Assembly (NCBI GenBank): GCA_040221095.1
Contig: JAVJVP010000008.1
Span: forward strand, 594,996 to 658,995
Direction: 5' to 3'
DNA: 64,000 nucleotides
Origin: UBA1479 sp040221095
Lineage (GTDB): Bacteria; Pseudomonadota; Alphaproteobacteria; Rhodospirillales; Casp-alpha2
Below, piece after piece: positions 33,028-44,353 of this stretch; position 1 is the first letter of the stretch, and the number at the start of each line of letters is the position of its first letter. The translations under genes were made by a program, and so were the position numbers. A model generated the notes under the pieces. It did no database searches, had not been told where the DNA came from, and saw only the letters and a program-made list of their open reading frames with translations.

Positions 33028-34803
33028 ATGCATCGAACACGGCCCATCATTGCAGCGGCGATTCTGGCGGGCCTGGCCCTGGCCGCCACCCCCATGCCCG
33101 CGCAGGCCGCCCGCGAGGCCCCCGATCGCCCCGGCCTGGGCGGCGAGGCCGAGACCCCCGACATCGCCGCCGTCCGCCAGGTGCAGACGGCCCTGGCCAC
33201 CCTGGGCCTGTACGCCGGGTTCATCGACGGCAAGCTGAACCAGAACCTGACGTCGGCGATCCGCCTGTACCAGCAGCAGGCGGGCCTCAAGGTCACCGGC
33301 CGCATCACCGATGCGCTGCGCGACCATCTCGACCGCAGCCTGCGCGTGAGCCGCCTGCTGCGGAATTTGGACCATACCCGGCGCAAGGCCATGGACGACG
33401 CCCGTAAGGCGCTGTTGGCCCATCCGGCGACCCGCGACCTGGTCGAAGACGGCGCCGTGCCGTCCGCCGACGCGGCCCGTGATCCCGCCCCCTGTTTCGA
33501 CAAACCGACCGTGCGCTGCCTGCTGGCCGAAGCCTTTGAAAGTGCCAAGGCGGTGACCAAGCGCGATCTGCGCGACTGGGCGCTCGGCGAAATTCTCGCC
33601 GCCCAGGCCCGCGCCGGGCTGATGAAACAGGCCATGGAAACCACGCGGCGCATCCAGGATCCGCGCCTGATCATGGTCGCCCTGCGCGACATCGCCCAGG
33701 CCCAGGCCCGCGCCGGCCGCGAGGAAGAGGCCCTGGCCGCCGCCGAGATCATTCCCGAATCGCGGACCCAGATCGAGGCCCTGGCGGTGATCGCCGACAC
33801 CCAAGCGCGGCATGGGTATCTCAAGGCCGCCCAGGACACGGCGGCGCTGCTCTACAGCATGGCGCGCCACATCAAGACGCCGTCGGATCAGGTAACCTTC
33901 GCCACCCGGGCCGCCGTGATCCTCTACCGGACCGGCGACCAGGACACCGCCGACGCCGCCCTGCATTTGGCCCGCGCCACCGTCACCAACAAGATGCCGC
34001 CACTTCAGAAGGTCGCCGGTTGGCGTCAGGTCGCGGGGACGCTCGCCGATCTCGACCGTCTTGACGACGCCCTGGTCCTGGTCGACGAGGTTGATCAGCG
34101 GTCCGACAGGGCCGCAGTTCTGATCGCCGCGGCGCAATCGGCGATTCGCGCGGCGCGGTTCGACAAGGCCATGGAACTGGCCCACAGCATCGATGCCGAA
34201 CGCTACCGGGTGCTGGTCCTGGGCGAGATCGCCGTGGCCAAGGCGCGGGCGGGCGACCGGCCCGGCGCCAACGCCGTGATCGACGAAGCCTTCGCGGACG
34301 CCGAGGCGATCGGTCTGCCGTTCGCCCGGTCCTATGCCGTCAGCCGCCTGGTCCTGGCACTCAGCGACATGGCGCGAATCCAGGACCAGCCGTCGGACGT
34401 GCTGGCCGAGCGCTTCGTCCGGGCCCGCGACGCCGCCGAGGGCATCAATGATCCGCGCCTGCGCGGCCAGGTCTTGTTTGAGATATCCGCTCAACAGCGG
34501 CGCACCGGCATGGCGCCCGAGGACGCCCAGGCCAGCGAAGCCCGCGCCATCGCCGCCGCCACCGCCATCCCCAGCGTCATCAGCCGCGTCTGGATCCACG
34601 GCGACATCGCCACCCTGCATGCAAGGTCCGGCGAGAACGACCGGGCATGGACCGCGTTCGACCGCGCCATGGCCGAAGCCCGCAAGATCGACAATTCCTG
34701 GGCCCGCGCCCGGGTCATGGCCAAACTGGCGCAAACGCTGATCGACCTGGTGACGCCGAAAACCGCCGCCACGGCCGATGAAATGTCCAAGGACACACCT
34801 TAA
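33028..34803 (+). CDS. Secreted peptidoglycan-binding protein with helical repeats
   Basis: A 591-residue exported protein: signal peptide with cleavage near AQA (1-27), a PG_binding_1 domain (about 48-110; ALATLGLYAGFIDGKLN), then about 430 residues of alpha-helical repeats resembling degenerate TPR/SEL1 units, with recurring patterns such as AQAQARAG, IADTQARHG and IQDPRL about 30-35 residues apart. The C-terminus is helical. Likely periplasmic, holding a repeat scaffold on the cell wall. Exact function unknown. A lipoprotein gene follows after 190 bases. Confidence 0.7.
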   Translation: MHRTRPIIAAAILAGLALAATPMPAQAAREAPDRPGLGGEAETPDIAAVRQVQTALATLGLYAGFIDGKLNQNLTSAIRLYQQQAGLKVTGRITDALRDHLDRSLRVSRLLRNLDHTRRKAMDDARKALLAHPATRDLVEDGAVPSADAARDPAPCFDKPTVRCLLAEAFESAKAVTKRDLRDWALGEILAAQARAGLMKQAMETTRRIQDPRLIMVALRDIAQAQARAGREEEALAAAEIIPESRTQIEALAVIADTQARHGYLKAAQDTAALLYSMARHIKTPSDQVTFATRAAVILYRTGDQDTADAALHLARATVTNKMPPLQKVAGWRQVAGTLADLDRLDDALVLVDEVDQRSDRAAVLIAAAQSAIRAARFDKAMELAHSIDAERYRVLVLGEIAVAKARAGDRPGANAVIDEAFADAEAIGLPFARSYAVSRLVLALSDMARIQDQPSDVLAERFVRARDAAEGINDPRLRGQVLFEISAQQRRTGMAPEDAQASEARAIAAATAIPSVISRVWIHGDIATLHARSGENDRAWTAFDRAMAEARKIDNSWARARVMAKLAQTLIDLVTPKTAATADEMSKDTP

Positions 34804-34993
34804 TCCCGGCACCCCGCATGCCCCCGGCAGGCGGGCTTGCCGCCCGGACCCCGGTCCATTAGATTCCCCCGCGTCCCGACCGCCTACCGGGCACCCGCCC
34901 AAGTGATACAGTACGGAGCCCCCGATGCCCGAGTTTGCCAAAGCCCCCTTCCGATCCTGCGCCGTCCGCGGCGTTTGCGGCAGACTCTAGCCC

Positions 34994-35581
34994 GTGGCCT
35001 TTCCCCGCTTCCCCATCGGCATTGCCGCCGGAATGCTGGCCGTCCTTTCCTTGAGCGGCTGCAGCAGCCTGGGCGATTCCCTGATGGACACGGTTGCCGG
35101 CAAGGTCCAGCTTTCCTGCCCGCCCCAGAACATCCTGGCCGATGCGTCCCGCCGTCTGACCTACCAGCCGGGTCCGGGCCGCGACCTGATCGACATCGAC
35201 AACGAGATCACCATCAACAGGGTCAGCCTGATCTGCGATTCGGACGTTGACCGCCGTACCCACGCGGGCACCATGAAGGTATCCGTCACCACCCACATGG
35301 AAGCCGTGCGCGGCCCCGCCAACCAGGACCGCAAGACCGCCATCGAATTCTTCGTTTCCGTCACCGACCGCGCCAACAAGGTGCTGTACCGCGAGGCTTT
35401 CACCATCAATCTGACCTTCGGCGAAAACGAAAGCCGGCGCGAGATCGCGAGCGCCCCCGTGCCCCTGGTTCTGCCGATCCAGGCGGGCCAGACGGGCAAG
35501 AACTTCCGGATTCTGGTCGGTCTGGTGATCAACCGCGAGCAGTTGGAAATGAACCGCCAGGACCGCCGCCCCCGCCTTTAG
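34994..35581 (+). CDS. Putative lipoprotein of unknown function
   Basis: A 195-residue protein with a lipoprotein signal: a hydrophobic stretch ending LSLSGCSS, lipidated cysteine near position 23. The mature part has regular strand-like segments (NRVSLICDSDVDRRTHAG, KVSVTTHMEAV, IEFFVSVTDRANKVLYREAF), suggesting a beta-sandwich. GTG start at 34994. No family recognised; likely in the outer membrane facing the periplasm. A CGCCACC/GGTGGCG hairpin (35617-35635) after the stop may end its transcript, just before the gcv promoter. Confidence 0.7.
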   Translation: MAFPRFPIGIAAGMLAVLSLSGCSSLGDSLMDTVAGKVQLSCPPQNILADASRRLTYQPGPGRDLIDIDNEITINRVSLICDSDVDRRTHAGTMKVSVTTHMEAVRGPANQDRKTAIEFFVSVTDRANKVLYREAFTINLTFGENESRREIASAPVPLVLPIQAGQTGKNFRILVGLVINREQLEMNRQDRRPRL

Positions 35582-35636
35582 GCACGGGCCAGCTTTCTCC
35601 TTTTCCCTGTCCCCTTCGCCACCCGCGCGGTGGCGG

Positions 35637-35664
35637 TTGACCTTGGCCGATCCGTCGATACAAT
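35637..35664 (+). promoter_or_regulatory. Promoter of the gcvTHP operon
   Basis: TTGACC (35637-35642), 16 bases, TACAAT (35659-35664): a near-consensus promoter about 25 bases upstream of the glycine riboswitch. Confidence 0.65.
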
Positions 35665-35687
35665 AAAGTCACAACCTCAGTTGATCG

Positions 35688-35886
35688 CTGTGGGAGAGTC
35701 CGGCCTGGATATGGCCGGCGCCGAAGGAGCAACCGCCCCGGAAACTCTCAGGCACCCGGACCGCAGCAGGATGAGGCTCTGGAAAGCGGGCAGGCTGGCC
35801 GATGATATGGCCGTGCCCCACCGAAGATGAAAGCCGGCGCCACGGATCGCACCGGTCAATCTTTCAGGTTCCGAGACAGAGGGGGC
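35688..35886 (+). ncRNA. Tandem glycine riboswitch (gcvT element)
   Basis: Two consecutive glycine aptamers. The first (about 35688-35770) has the GGGAGAG start, the GCCGAAGGAGCAACCGCCCCGG-like core (split here for length: GCCGAAGGAGC then AACCGCCCC) and the closing AAACTCTCAGGCACC. The second (about 35774-35886) begins GCTCTGGAAAGC, carries ACCGAAGATGAAAGCC, and ends ATCTTTCAGGTTCCGAGACAGAGG. This layout is the known cooperative glycine sensor before gcv genes. It usually turns gcvTHP on when glycine is plentiful. The 3' hairpin (35884-35916) is the likely expression platform. Confidence 0.95.
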
Positions 35887-35916
35887 GTTCAAACGGTGGT
35901 TTGCCGTTGGAACGCC
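35884..35916 (+). promoter_or_regulatory. Hairpin after the riboswitch, likely expression platform
   Basis: GGCGTTC (35884-35890) pairs with GAACGCC (35910-35916); ACGG/CCGT (35893-35896, 35904-35907) extend the stem inside. It begins within the last bases of the second aptamer, so glycine binding could compete with it. No T-run follows, which argues for control of ribosome access or a Rho effect, not intrinsic termination. Confidence 0.6.
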
Positions 35917-35978
35917 GTTGAACCCTGCCGTCTCGTCCTTTCGGGCGGCGCCTTAGGACCAAGCCCGGGGAGGCCCCA

Positions 35979-37088
35979 TTGGCCGACGATCACAAAGACC
36001 TGAAGACCACGCCGCTGGATGCGCTGCACCGCGAGCACGGCGCCAAGATGGTGCCCTTCGCGGGCTATGCCATGCCCGTGCAGTACAAGGCCGGCGTGCT
36101 GCAGGAACATCTGCACACCCGGTCCCATGCGGGCCTGTTCGACGTGTCCCACATGGGCCAGGCGCGCCTGCTGGGCGCCAAGGCGGCGGAAGCCATGGAA
36201 ACCCTGGTGCCGGGCGATATCGCCGGGCTGGGTGCGGGCAACATGCGCTACACCCTGTTCACCAACGATGCGGGCGGCATCCTGGACGACCTGATGGTCA
36301 CCCATTGCGGCGATTCGCTCTACATCGTGGTCAACGCCGCCTGCAAGGACGCCGATTTCGCCCATATGCGGGCCGAACTGACCGACGCCAAGCTGGAGAT
36401 CATCGACGACCACGCCCTGCTCGCCCTGCAGGGCCCCAAGGCGGCCGAGGTTCTGGCCCGTTACGCCCCGGCCGTGCGCCACATGGTGTTCCTGACGGGA
36501 CAGGCCATCCGCATCAACGACATGCCCTGCTTCATCACCCGGTCCGGCTACACCGGCGAGGACGGGTATGAAATCTCGATCCCCGCCAAGGACGCGGATG
36601 CCTTCGCCCGATTGCTGCTGTCGGAAGATGAGGTCATGCTGATCGGCCTGGGCGCGCGGGATTCGCTGCGTCTCGAAGCGGGGCTGTGCCTGTACGGCAA
36701 CGACATCGACGAAACCACGACGCCCATCGAGGCGGCGCTCAACTGGACCATCGGCAAGCGCCGGCGGGCCGAAGGCGGGTTCCCCGGGGCCGACGTGATC
36801 CTGGGCCAGATCAAGGGCGGTACGGCGCGCAAGCGCGTCGGCCTGGTGCCGGAAGGCCGCGCCCCCGCCCGCGCCGGCACGGAAATCCAGGACCTGGACG
36901 GCGCCGCCGCCGGAACCGTGACCTCGGGCGGGTTCGGGCCCACCGTCGACGGCCCCATCGCCATGGGCTATCTGCGCACCGACCTGGCGGTCCCAGGCAC
37001 CAAGGTCAACCTGATGGTGCGCGGCAAGGCGCAGCCGGCGGAGGTCGTGAAGCCGCCCTTCGTCAAACAGAACTACGTCAAAGTTTAA
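35979..37088 (+). CDS. gcvT: Glycine cleavage system T protein (aminomethyltransferase)
   Basis: A 369-residue GcvT, normal length, with the folate-binding pattern HREHGAKMVPFAGYAMPVQY, DVSHMGQ and the SGYTGEDGYEIS loop. It transfers the methylene unit of the H-protein-bound aminomethyl group to tetrahydrofolate. The best start is TTG at 35979, with GGGGAGG upstream; no ATG lies close. First gene of gcvTHP, under the glycine riboswitch. Confidence 0.96.
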   Translation: MADDHKDLKTTPLDALHREHGAKMVPFAGYAMPVQYKAGVLQEHLHTRSHAGLFDVSHMGQARLLGAKAAEAMETLVPGDIAGLGAGNMRYTLFTNDAGGILDDLMVTHCGDSLYIVVNAACKDADFAHMRAELTDAKLEIIDDHALLALQGPKAAEVLARYAPAVRHMVFLTGQAIRINDMPCFITRSGYTGEDGYEISIPAKDADAFARLLLSEDEVMLIGLGARDSLRLEAGLCLYGNDIDETTTPIEAALNWTIGKRRRAEGGFPGADVILGQIKGGTARKRVGLVPEGRAPARAGTEIQDLDGAAAGTVTSGGFGPTVDGPIAMGYLRTDLAVPGTKVNLMVRGKAQPAEVVKPPFVKQNYVKV

Positions 37089-37126
37089 GCAATCAAAATC
37101 TCGACAGCCAACGCAGGGAGACCGGC

Positions 37127-37501
37127 ATGACCGTGAAGTACACCAAGGACCACGAATGGATCCGCCTGGACGGCGACGTCGCCACCATCGGCATCACCAA
37201 TTACGCCCAGGAACAGCTGGGCGACGTCGTGTTCGTCGAGGTGCCCGAAGCGGGTGCCCGTTTCGACGCCGGGGCCGAGGCCGCCGTGGTCGAATCCGTC
37301 AAGGCGGCGAGCGAAGTCTACGCCCCCCTCACCGGCGAGATCGTCGAGGGCAACCCGGCCGTGGCCGACGACCCCTCGCTGGTCAATTCCGACCCGGAAG
37401 GGGCCGGCTGGTTCTTCAAGATGAAGCCCGACGACCTGTCCCAGTTGGACGACATGCTGGACGACGCGGCCTACCGCGCCCTGCTGGCCGACCTGGACTG
37501 A
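37127..37501 (+). CDS. gcvH: Glycine cleavage system H protein
   Basis: A 124-residue lipoyl carrier. The lipoyl lysine is Lys59 in the ESVKAASEVY motif, and the N-terminal YTKDHEWI is the family opening. It shuttles the aminomethyl group between P, T and L proteins. ATG at 37127 follows GCAGGGAG. It lies 38 bases after gcvT and 33 bases before gcvP. Confidence 0.97.
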   Translation: MTVKYTKDHEWIRLDGDVATIGITNYAQEQLGDVVFVEVPEAGARFDAGAEAAVVESVKAASEVYAPLTGEIVEGNPAVADDPSLVNSDPEGAGWFFKMKPDDLSQLDDMLDDAAYRALLADLD

Positions 37502-37534
37502 TCCCCCCGAACCGCCGTTTAAGGAACCGCACTC

Positions 37535-40402
<2,868 letters not shown>

Positions 40403-40495
40403 CGCCGCCGCAACTTGTCTCCCGACAATACGGCCGTTGACCCGCCCCGGCGCGGGTCAGATGATCCTGCCTGACCCCGATTTCAGGAAGCCGTC

Positions 40496-41389
40496 ATGAA
40501 CCGCCGCTTCGTCACCGTCGATGTCTTCACCGACCGCGCCTTCGGCGGCAACCCGCTGGCCGTGGTGCTGGACGCGGAGGGCCTGTCCGACGCCGCCATG
40601 CAGGCCGTGGCCCGCGAATTCAACCTGTCGGAAACGACCTTCGTGCTGCCCCCCGCTGATCCGGCCAATACCGCCCGCGTGCGCATCTTCACCCCGGGCC
40701 GCGAACTGCCCTTCGCCGGGCATCCCAACGTCGGCACGGCCTATGTCCTGGCCCGCGAGGGCGGCCTGTTCGGCAGGCCCCTGGGGTCAGTCCTGCGGTT
40801 CGAGGAAACGGCGGGCCTGGTTCCCGTCGACATCCTGACGGGACCGGACGGCCCGGCGGGGGCCCGCCTGACCGCCCCCCAGGGGTTCACGCGCGGCGCG
40901 GACATCGCCCCGGAAGATTTCGCGCCCTATGTCGGGCTGACGCCCGAGGACATCGACCTTTCCGCCCATCCGCCGCTGCTGGGGTCCGCCGGCATGGTGT
41001 TTCCCATTGCCCGGCTGGCCGGGATCGATGCCTTGGGCCGGGCCCGCGGCAATGCCGACGCCATGGCGCAACATCCCGCCACGGGCGGCCATGTGTTCAT
41101 CTATGCCCCCGATCCGGCAACCCCCGGCCGCTTCCGCGCCCGCATGTTCGCGCCGGGCATGGGCATCGCCGAGGACCCGGCCACGGGAGGTGCGGCGGCG
41201 GCGCTGACGGGCTTGCTGGGCACCTTGGCGGCAAGCGACGGCAGCCATGAGTTCCGTATCGTGCAGGGGGTCGAGATGGGCCGCCCCTCGCTGATCGAAA
41301 CCACGGCCGAGGTCGCGGGCGGCGCCGTCCGGGCGATCCGCGTCGGCGGCGCCTGCGCGCCGGTGATGCGGGGCGAGATCGCGGTTTAA
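40496..41389 (+). CDS. PhzF-family isomerase-like protein
   Basis: A 297-residue protein of the PhzF/DapF-like fold, starting NRRFVTVDVFTDRAFGGNPLAV with the family's catalytic glutamate region further on (NLSETTFVLPP), and the second-half MFAPGMGIAEDPATGGAAAAL motif that recurs in the family. Most members are uncharacterised isomerases; phenazine synthesis is not implied, since no phz genes are present. It ends 7 bases before the convergent DUF1194 gene stop. Confidence 0.9.
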   Translation: MNRRFVTVDVFTDRAFGGNPLAVVLDAEGLSDAAMQAVAREFNLSETTFVLPPADPANTARVRIFTPGRELPFAGHPNVGTAYVLAREGGLFGRPLGSVLRFEETAGLVPVDILTGPDGPAGARLTAPQGFTRGADIAPEDFAPYVGLTPEDIDLSAHPPLLGSAGMVFPIARLAGIDALGRARGNADAMAQHPATGGHVFIYAPDPATPGRFRARMFAPGMGIAEDPATGGAAAALTGLLGTLAASDGSHEFRIVQGVEMGRPSLIETTAEVAGGAVRAIRVGGACAPVMRGEIAV

Positions 41390-41396
41390 TCGCGGC

Positions 41397-42212
41397 TTAG
41401 GTGTCGTCCATTTCCTTGAGCATCTGCTCTCCCGCGTCGCAGGACGGGCGTTTTTCCATGCGCGCCGGACGAAGCAGGGATGGCCGCCCCAACGGCGCCC
41501 CCAGGTCCGCGATTTCACGGATCAGCTTGCGCTTGATGGCGCGGCCGAAGTCGGCGAAGCCGTCGGCGACGACGATGAAGGCCCCGGGGCCGCCGATCAC
41601 GCAGTCCTCGAAATACCAGTCCAGATTGGGCAGCTGCGGCGTGCCGTAGGGGCTCGGCCTGCCGTTGACGATGGGCAGGCCGTTGATGGTCACGCCCTGG
41701 CGCACGGCCCGGTCCCGCGCCGCGACCACGCCTTCGCCGTTGTTGTTGGCGCCGTCGCCGGAAATGTCGATGACCCGACGCTTGGAGCGGTGGGGGCTGG
41801 CGTGCAGGCGCTCCATGCCGAAATCGATGGCGCCGGAGATCGAGGTCCACAACGCCGACGCGAACGGCAGGCCGGACAATTCACCGGCAAAGTCATGGGC
41901 CGCCTTGACGCTGTCGATGATCCGCCAGTCGATGCCCAGGCGTTGATGGCCGGTGCCCGCCCATTCGATATAGGTCACGGCAATGCGTTTGTGTTCGCCG
42001 CTGATGACGGCGCGGACCACCGCCTCGTTGCGAAAGGCCTGCACGAAGCCCTCGCGCTGCAGCTCGGCCTCGTCCTTTTCGATGCTGCCCGAGACATCAA
42101 CCGCAAGAACCAGTTCCAGATCGACGTCGAGGGCTTGGGCCGGGCCGGGCATCGCCGCCAGCAGGGCCGCCATCAACACCGGAAGCAGACGAACAAACCG
42201 CATGGCCGCCAT
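41397..42212 (-). CDS. DUF1194 secreted VWA-like protein (paralogue 1)
   Basis: A 271-residue exported protein. After a signal peptide ending near AQA come LELVLAVDVSGSIEKDEAEL, a von Willebrand A-like metal-site motif (DVSGS), the VTYIEWAGTGHQ strand and VIDISGDGANNNG, as in the DUF1194 family. Such proteins are thought to bind metal and a partner outside the cytoplasm; their role is unknown. The gene starts 6 bases after the stop of its paralogue at 42219, so the pair is one operon. ATG at 42212; 42203 is an alternative. Confidence 0.88.
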   Translation of the reverse strand: MAAMRFVRLLPVLMAALLAAMPGPAQALDVDLELVLAVDVSGSIEKDEAELQREGFVQAFRNEAVVRAVISGEHKRIAVTYIEWAGTGHQRLGIDWRIIDSVKAAHDFAGELSGLPFASALWTSISGAIDFGMERLHASPHRSKRRVIDISGDGANNNGEGVVAARDRAVRQGVTINGLPIVNGRPSPYGTPQLPNLDWYFEDCVIGGPGAFIVVADGFADFGRAIKRKLIREIADLGAPLGRPSLLRPARMEKRPSCDAGEQMLKEMDDT

Positions 42213-42218
42213 CCTATC

Positions 42219-43067
42219 TCAATGCGCCTTGGAGCGCTCGCCCTTGTAGCGATCCTTCTGAATGTCGTTCAGTTCCTGCAATGCGCGGAGCGTGCGTTTC
42301 TCGCCGGTCAGGCAATCCGCCTTGGGCTGCAGGGAGGCCCGCACGCGCCGGGGGGCGGGCTGCCAGCCCGACAGTTCCAGGAACAGCTTACGCCGGATGG
42401 CGCGGGAGAAATCGGAAAACCCGCGGGCCACGACAAGAAACGCCCCCGGCCCGCCGATCACGCAATCCCGGTAGTAGCCGTCCAGGTCTTCCGGCGGCGC
42501 CATGCCGTTGGGCCCCACGCGCCCGTTGATGATGGGCAGGCCGTTGATGGTCACGCCGGCGGCAATGGCGCGGTCGCGGGCGCCCATGATCGGATCGCCG
42601 TTGTTGTTCTCGCCGTCTCCGGAAATGTCGATGACCCGGCGGGCGCCCCGGTACGGGTTTTCCGCCAGGTACTTCATGCTCTGATCGATGACGCTGGAAA
42701 TCGACGTCCAATGGCCGCGGAACGGCGCCGCATCGGCGATGGTTTCGGCGAAGTCGCGGGCGTCGCCCTCGTTGGCGATCACGGTCCAGTCGGCGACGAC
42801 GCGATGACGGTCCAGGCCCGACCATTCCACATACATCACGGCGACCCGGCCCAAGGGGCCGGAGCGGATGGCGCGCAGGATATGCGGGTTGGTGATGGCC
42901 GTGGCAAAGCCTTCGCGCTGCAAGCGCGCTTCGTCCTCGTCGATGCTGCCGGAAACGTCCACGGCCAGCACCAGTTCCAGGTCGACGTCCTTGGCCTCCT
43001 TGGCCTCGGCCGGCGCCGCCATCGTCAGCATTGCCGCCACGCACGCCGCCCATGCACGTGTGCCCAT
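42219..43067 (-). CDS. DUF1194 secreted VWA-like protein (paralogue 2)
   Basis: A 282-residue paralogue of the gene at 41397, upstream in the same operon, with the same order of motifs: signal peptide, LELVLAVDVSGSIDEDEARL, MYVEWSGLDRHR, and VIDISGDGENNNGD. The two share long identical stretches, so they arose by tandem duplication, but they differ in the C-terminal tail. ATG at 43067 is chosen over an in-frame GTG at 43082; neither has a strong ribosome site. It is divergent from the HAD gene. Confidence 0.88.
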   Translation of the reverse strand: MGTRAWAACVAAMLTMAAPAEAKEAKDVDLELVLAVDVSGSIDEDEARLQREGFATAITNPHILRAIRSGPLGRVAVMYVEWSGLDRHRVVADWTVIANEGDARDFAETIADAAPFRGHWTSISSVIDQSMKYLAENPYRGARRVIDISGDGENNNGDPIMGARDRAIAAGVTINGLPIINGRVGPNGMAPPEDLDGYYRDCVIGGPGAFLVVARGFSDFSRAIRRKLFLELSGWQPAPRRVRASLQPKADCLTGEKRTLRALQELNDIQKDRYKGERSKAH

Positions 43068-43241
43068 GGTGGTATGAAACACCGCCGCAGGCCCGGCGTA
43101 AAGCGGTTCTCACAGGACATGCCGCACATCTGCGTGACCTCCCCAGGTCCGGGTGCCTCATCCGACGGCGGGTCTGGCATCCTGCCCCGGAACCCGCTAT
43201 GTGAATTGCCGGGGTGGGCGCATGAAGACGGAGGACGCAGC

Positions 43242-43973
43242 ATGGCGGACCAAAAAGATTTTAAGAACGTGAAGGCCGTCGTGTTCGACACCTTCGGCAC
43301 GATCACCGACTGGCGCGGATCGGTCGCCCGCATGGGTGAGGCCCTGGCCAAGAAGAAGGGCATCGAGGGCGTCGACTGGGAAGCCTTCGCGCGGGCCTGG
43401 CGGGCGGGCTATCGTCCGGGCCTGCACCGGGTGATTTCGGGACAGCGCGCCTGGACGCCGCTCGATGTCATCCACCGCGAGCGCCTGGACGAAATCCTCA
43501 TCGAATTCGGCATCGCCGGCCATTTCACCGAGGACGAGAAGGCCGACCTCAACATGTTCTGGCACCGGCTGTCGCCCTGGCCGGACAGCATCCCCGGCCT
43601 GCTGCGGCTGAAGACCAGGTTCCTGATCGCGCCCTTGTCCAACGGCTCGCTGATGCTGCTGGCCAACATGGCCAAGCACGCCGGCCTGCCCTGGGACTTC
43701 ATCTACTCGTCGGACATGCACATGGCCTACAAGCGCGACCCCGAGGTCTACCGCAACGCCGTGCGCCTGCTGGGCGTCAAACCGGAAGAGGTGATGATGG
43801 GCGCCGCCCATAACGACGACCTGGAGGCCGCCCGCAAGGAAGGCCTGCGCACGGCCTACATCAACCGGCCCACGGAATACGGCGTCGACCAGGTCAAGGA
43901 TTTCAAGGCAACCAGCGACTATGACGTGATCGTCGACAGCGTCGAGGATTTGGCCGACGCCCTGGGGTGCTGA
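43242..43973 (+). CDS. HAD-family haloacid dehalogenase, type II-like
   Basis: A 243-residue HAD hydrolase. Nucleophile Asp16 lies in AVVFDTFGT; motif II is LSNGSL and the later GAAHNDDLEAARKEGLRTAYI block holds motif III/IV. The helical cap and the order of motifs match type II (S)-2-haloacid dehalogenases. It would hydrolyse 2-haloacids, though many members act on other substrates. ATG at 43242 follows GGAGGACGCAGC. The open frame goes far upstream but that part is antisense to the DUF1194 genes and not coding. Confidence 0.87.
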   Translation: MADQKDFKNVKAVVFDTFGTITDWRGSVARMGEALAKKKGIEGVDWEAFARAWRAGYRPGLHRVISGQRAWTPLDVIHRERLDEILIEFGIAGHFTEDEKADLNMFWHRLSPWPDSIPGLLRLKTRFLIAPLSNGSLMLLANMAKHAGLPWDFIYSSDMHMAYKRDPEVYRNAVRLLGVKPEEVMMGAAHNDDLEAARKEGLRTAYINRPTEYGVDQVKDFKATSDYDVIVDSVEDLADALGC

Positions 43974-43990
43974 GATGAAAGGATTCCGGC

Positions 43991-44344
43991 TTGGCCACTG
44001 ACCCGCCCCATATGGACGATGTCGATCTGAAACGCCTGACCGGCTACGACGATGCGGCGGAGTATGAGCTCGATCTCCGCGGCCTTGACCTCGCCCATGC
44101 CACGGAATCCGTGAACCGCATGGTCGAACGGTCGCGCTTCCGCGCCCCCCGTTCGGTCGTCGTGCGCCTGGATCCGGCGGGTCCGGACACGGGCGAAACC
44201 CTGTTCCAGCCCATCGGCCGCCTGTTGCTTGATCTCCGGCGCAAGGGACTGCTGGCCAAGCTCACCCCCCTGCCCCATTACGCGGGCAGCGGCTACTACC
44301 TGGTGACCCAGGGAAAAAAGGGAAAAGATCAGGATGACGGCTAG
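43991..44344 (+). CDS. Small Smr-like domain protein
   Basis: A 117-residue protein whose core, YELDLRGLDLAHATESV followed by SVVVRLDPAGPDTGETLF and a C-terminal strand, resembles a divergent Smr domain, but the usual GxG motif reads GPDTG and the canonical H is absent. Smr domains bind or cut nucleic acids; that function cannot be claimed here. The start is TTG at 43991 with AAAGGA eight bases upstream; ATG at 44012 is possible. It begins 17 bases after the HAD stop, likely in the same operon. Confidence 0.55.
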   Translation: MATDPPHMDDVDLKRLTGYDDAAEYELDLRGLDLAHATESVNRMVERSRFRAPRSVVVRLDPAGPDTGETLFQPIGRLLLDLRRKGLLAKLTPLPHYAGSGYYLVTQGKKGKDQDDG

Positions 44345-44353
44345 AAACGGCGC

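Noticed and set aside
34804..34993. GC-rich hairpins after the PG-binding protein gene as a terminator.
   Set aside because: Stems are only about five pairs long and no T-run follows.
40496..41389. Phenazine biosynthesis from the PhzF-like gene.
   Set aside because: No other phz genes are present and most PhzF-family proteins have other roles.
41790..43241. A long plus-strand frame running into the HAD gene from upstream.
   Set aside because: The 484 codons before the ATG at 43242 are antisense to both DUF1194 genes and show no recognisable protein; the HAD family starts at 43242.
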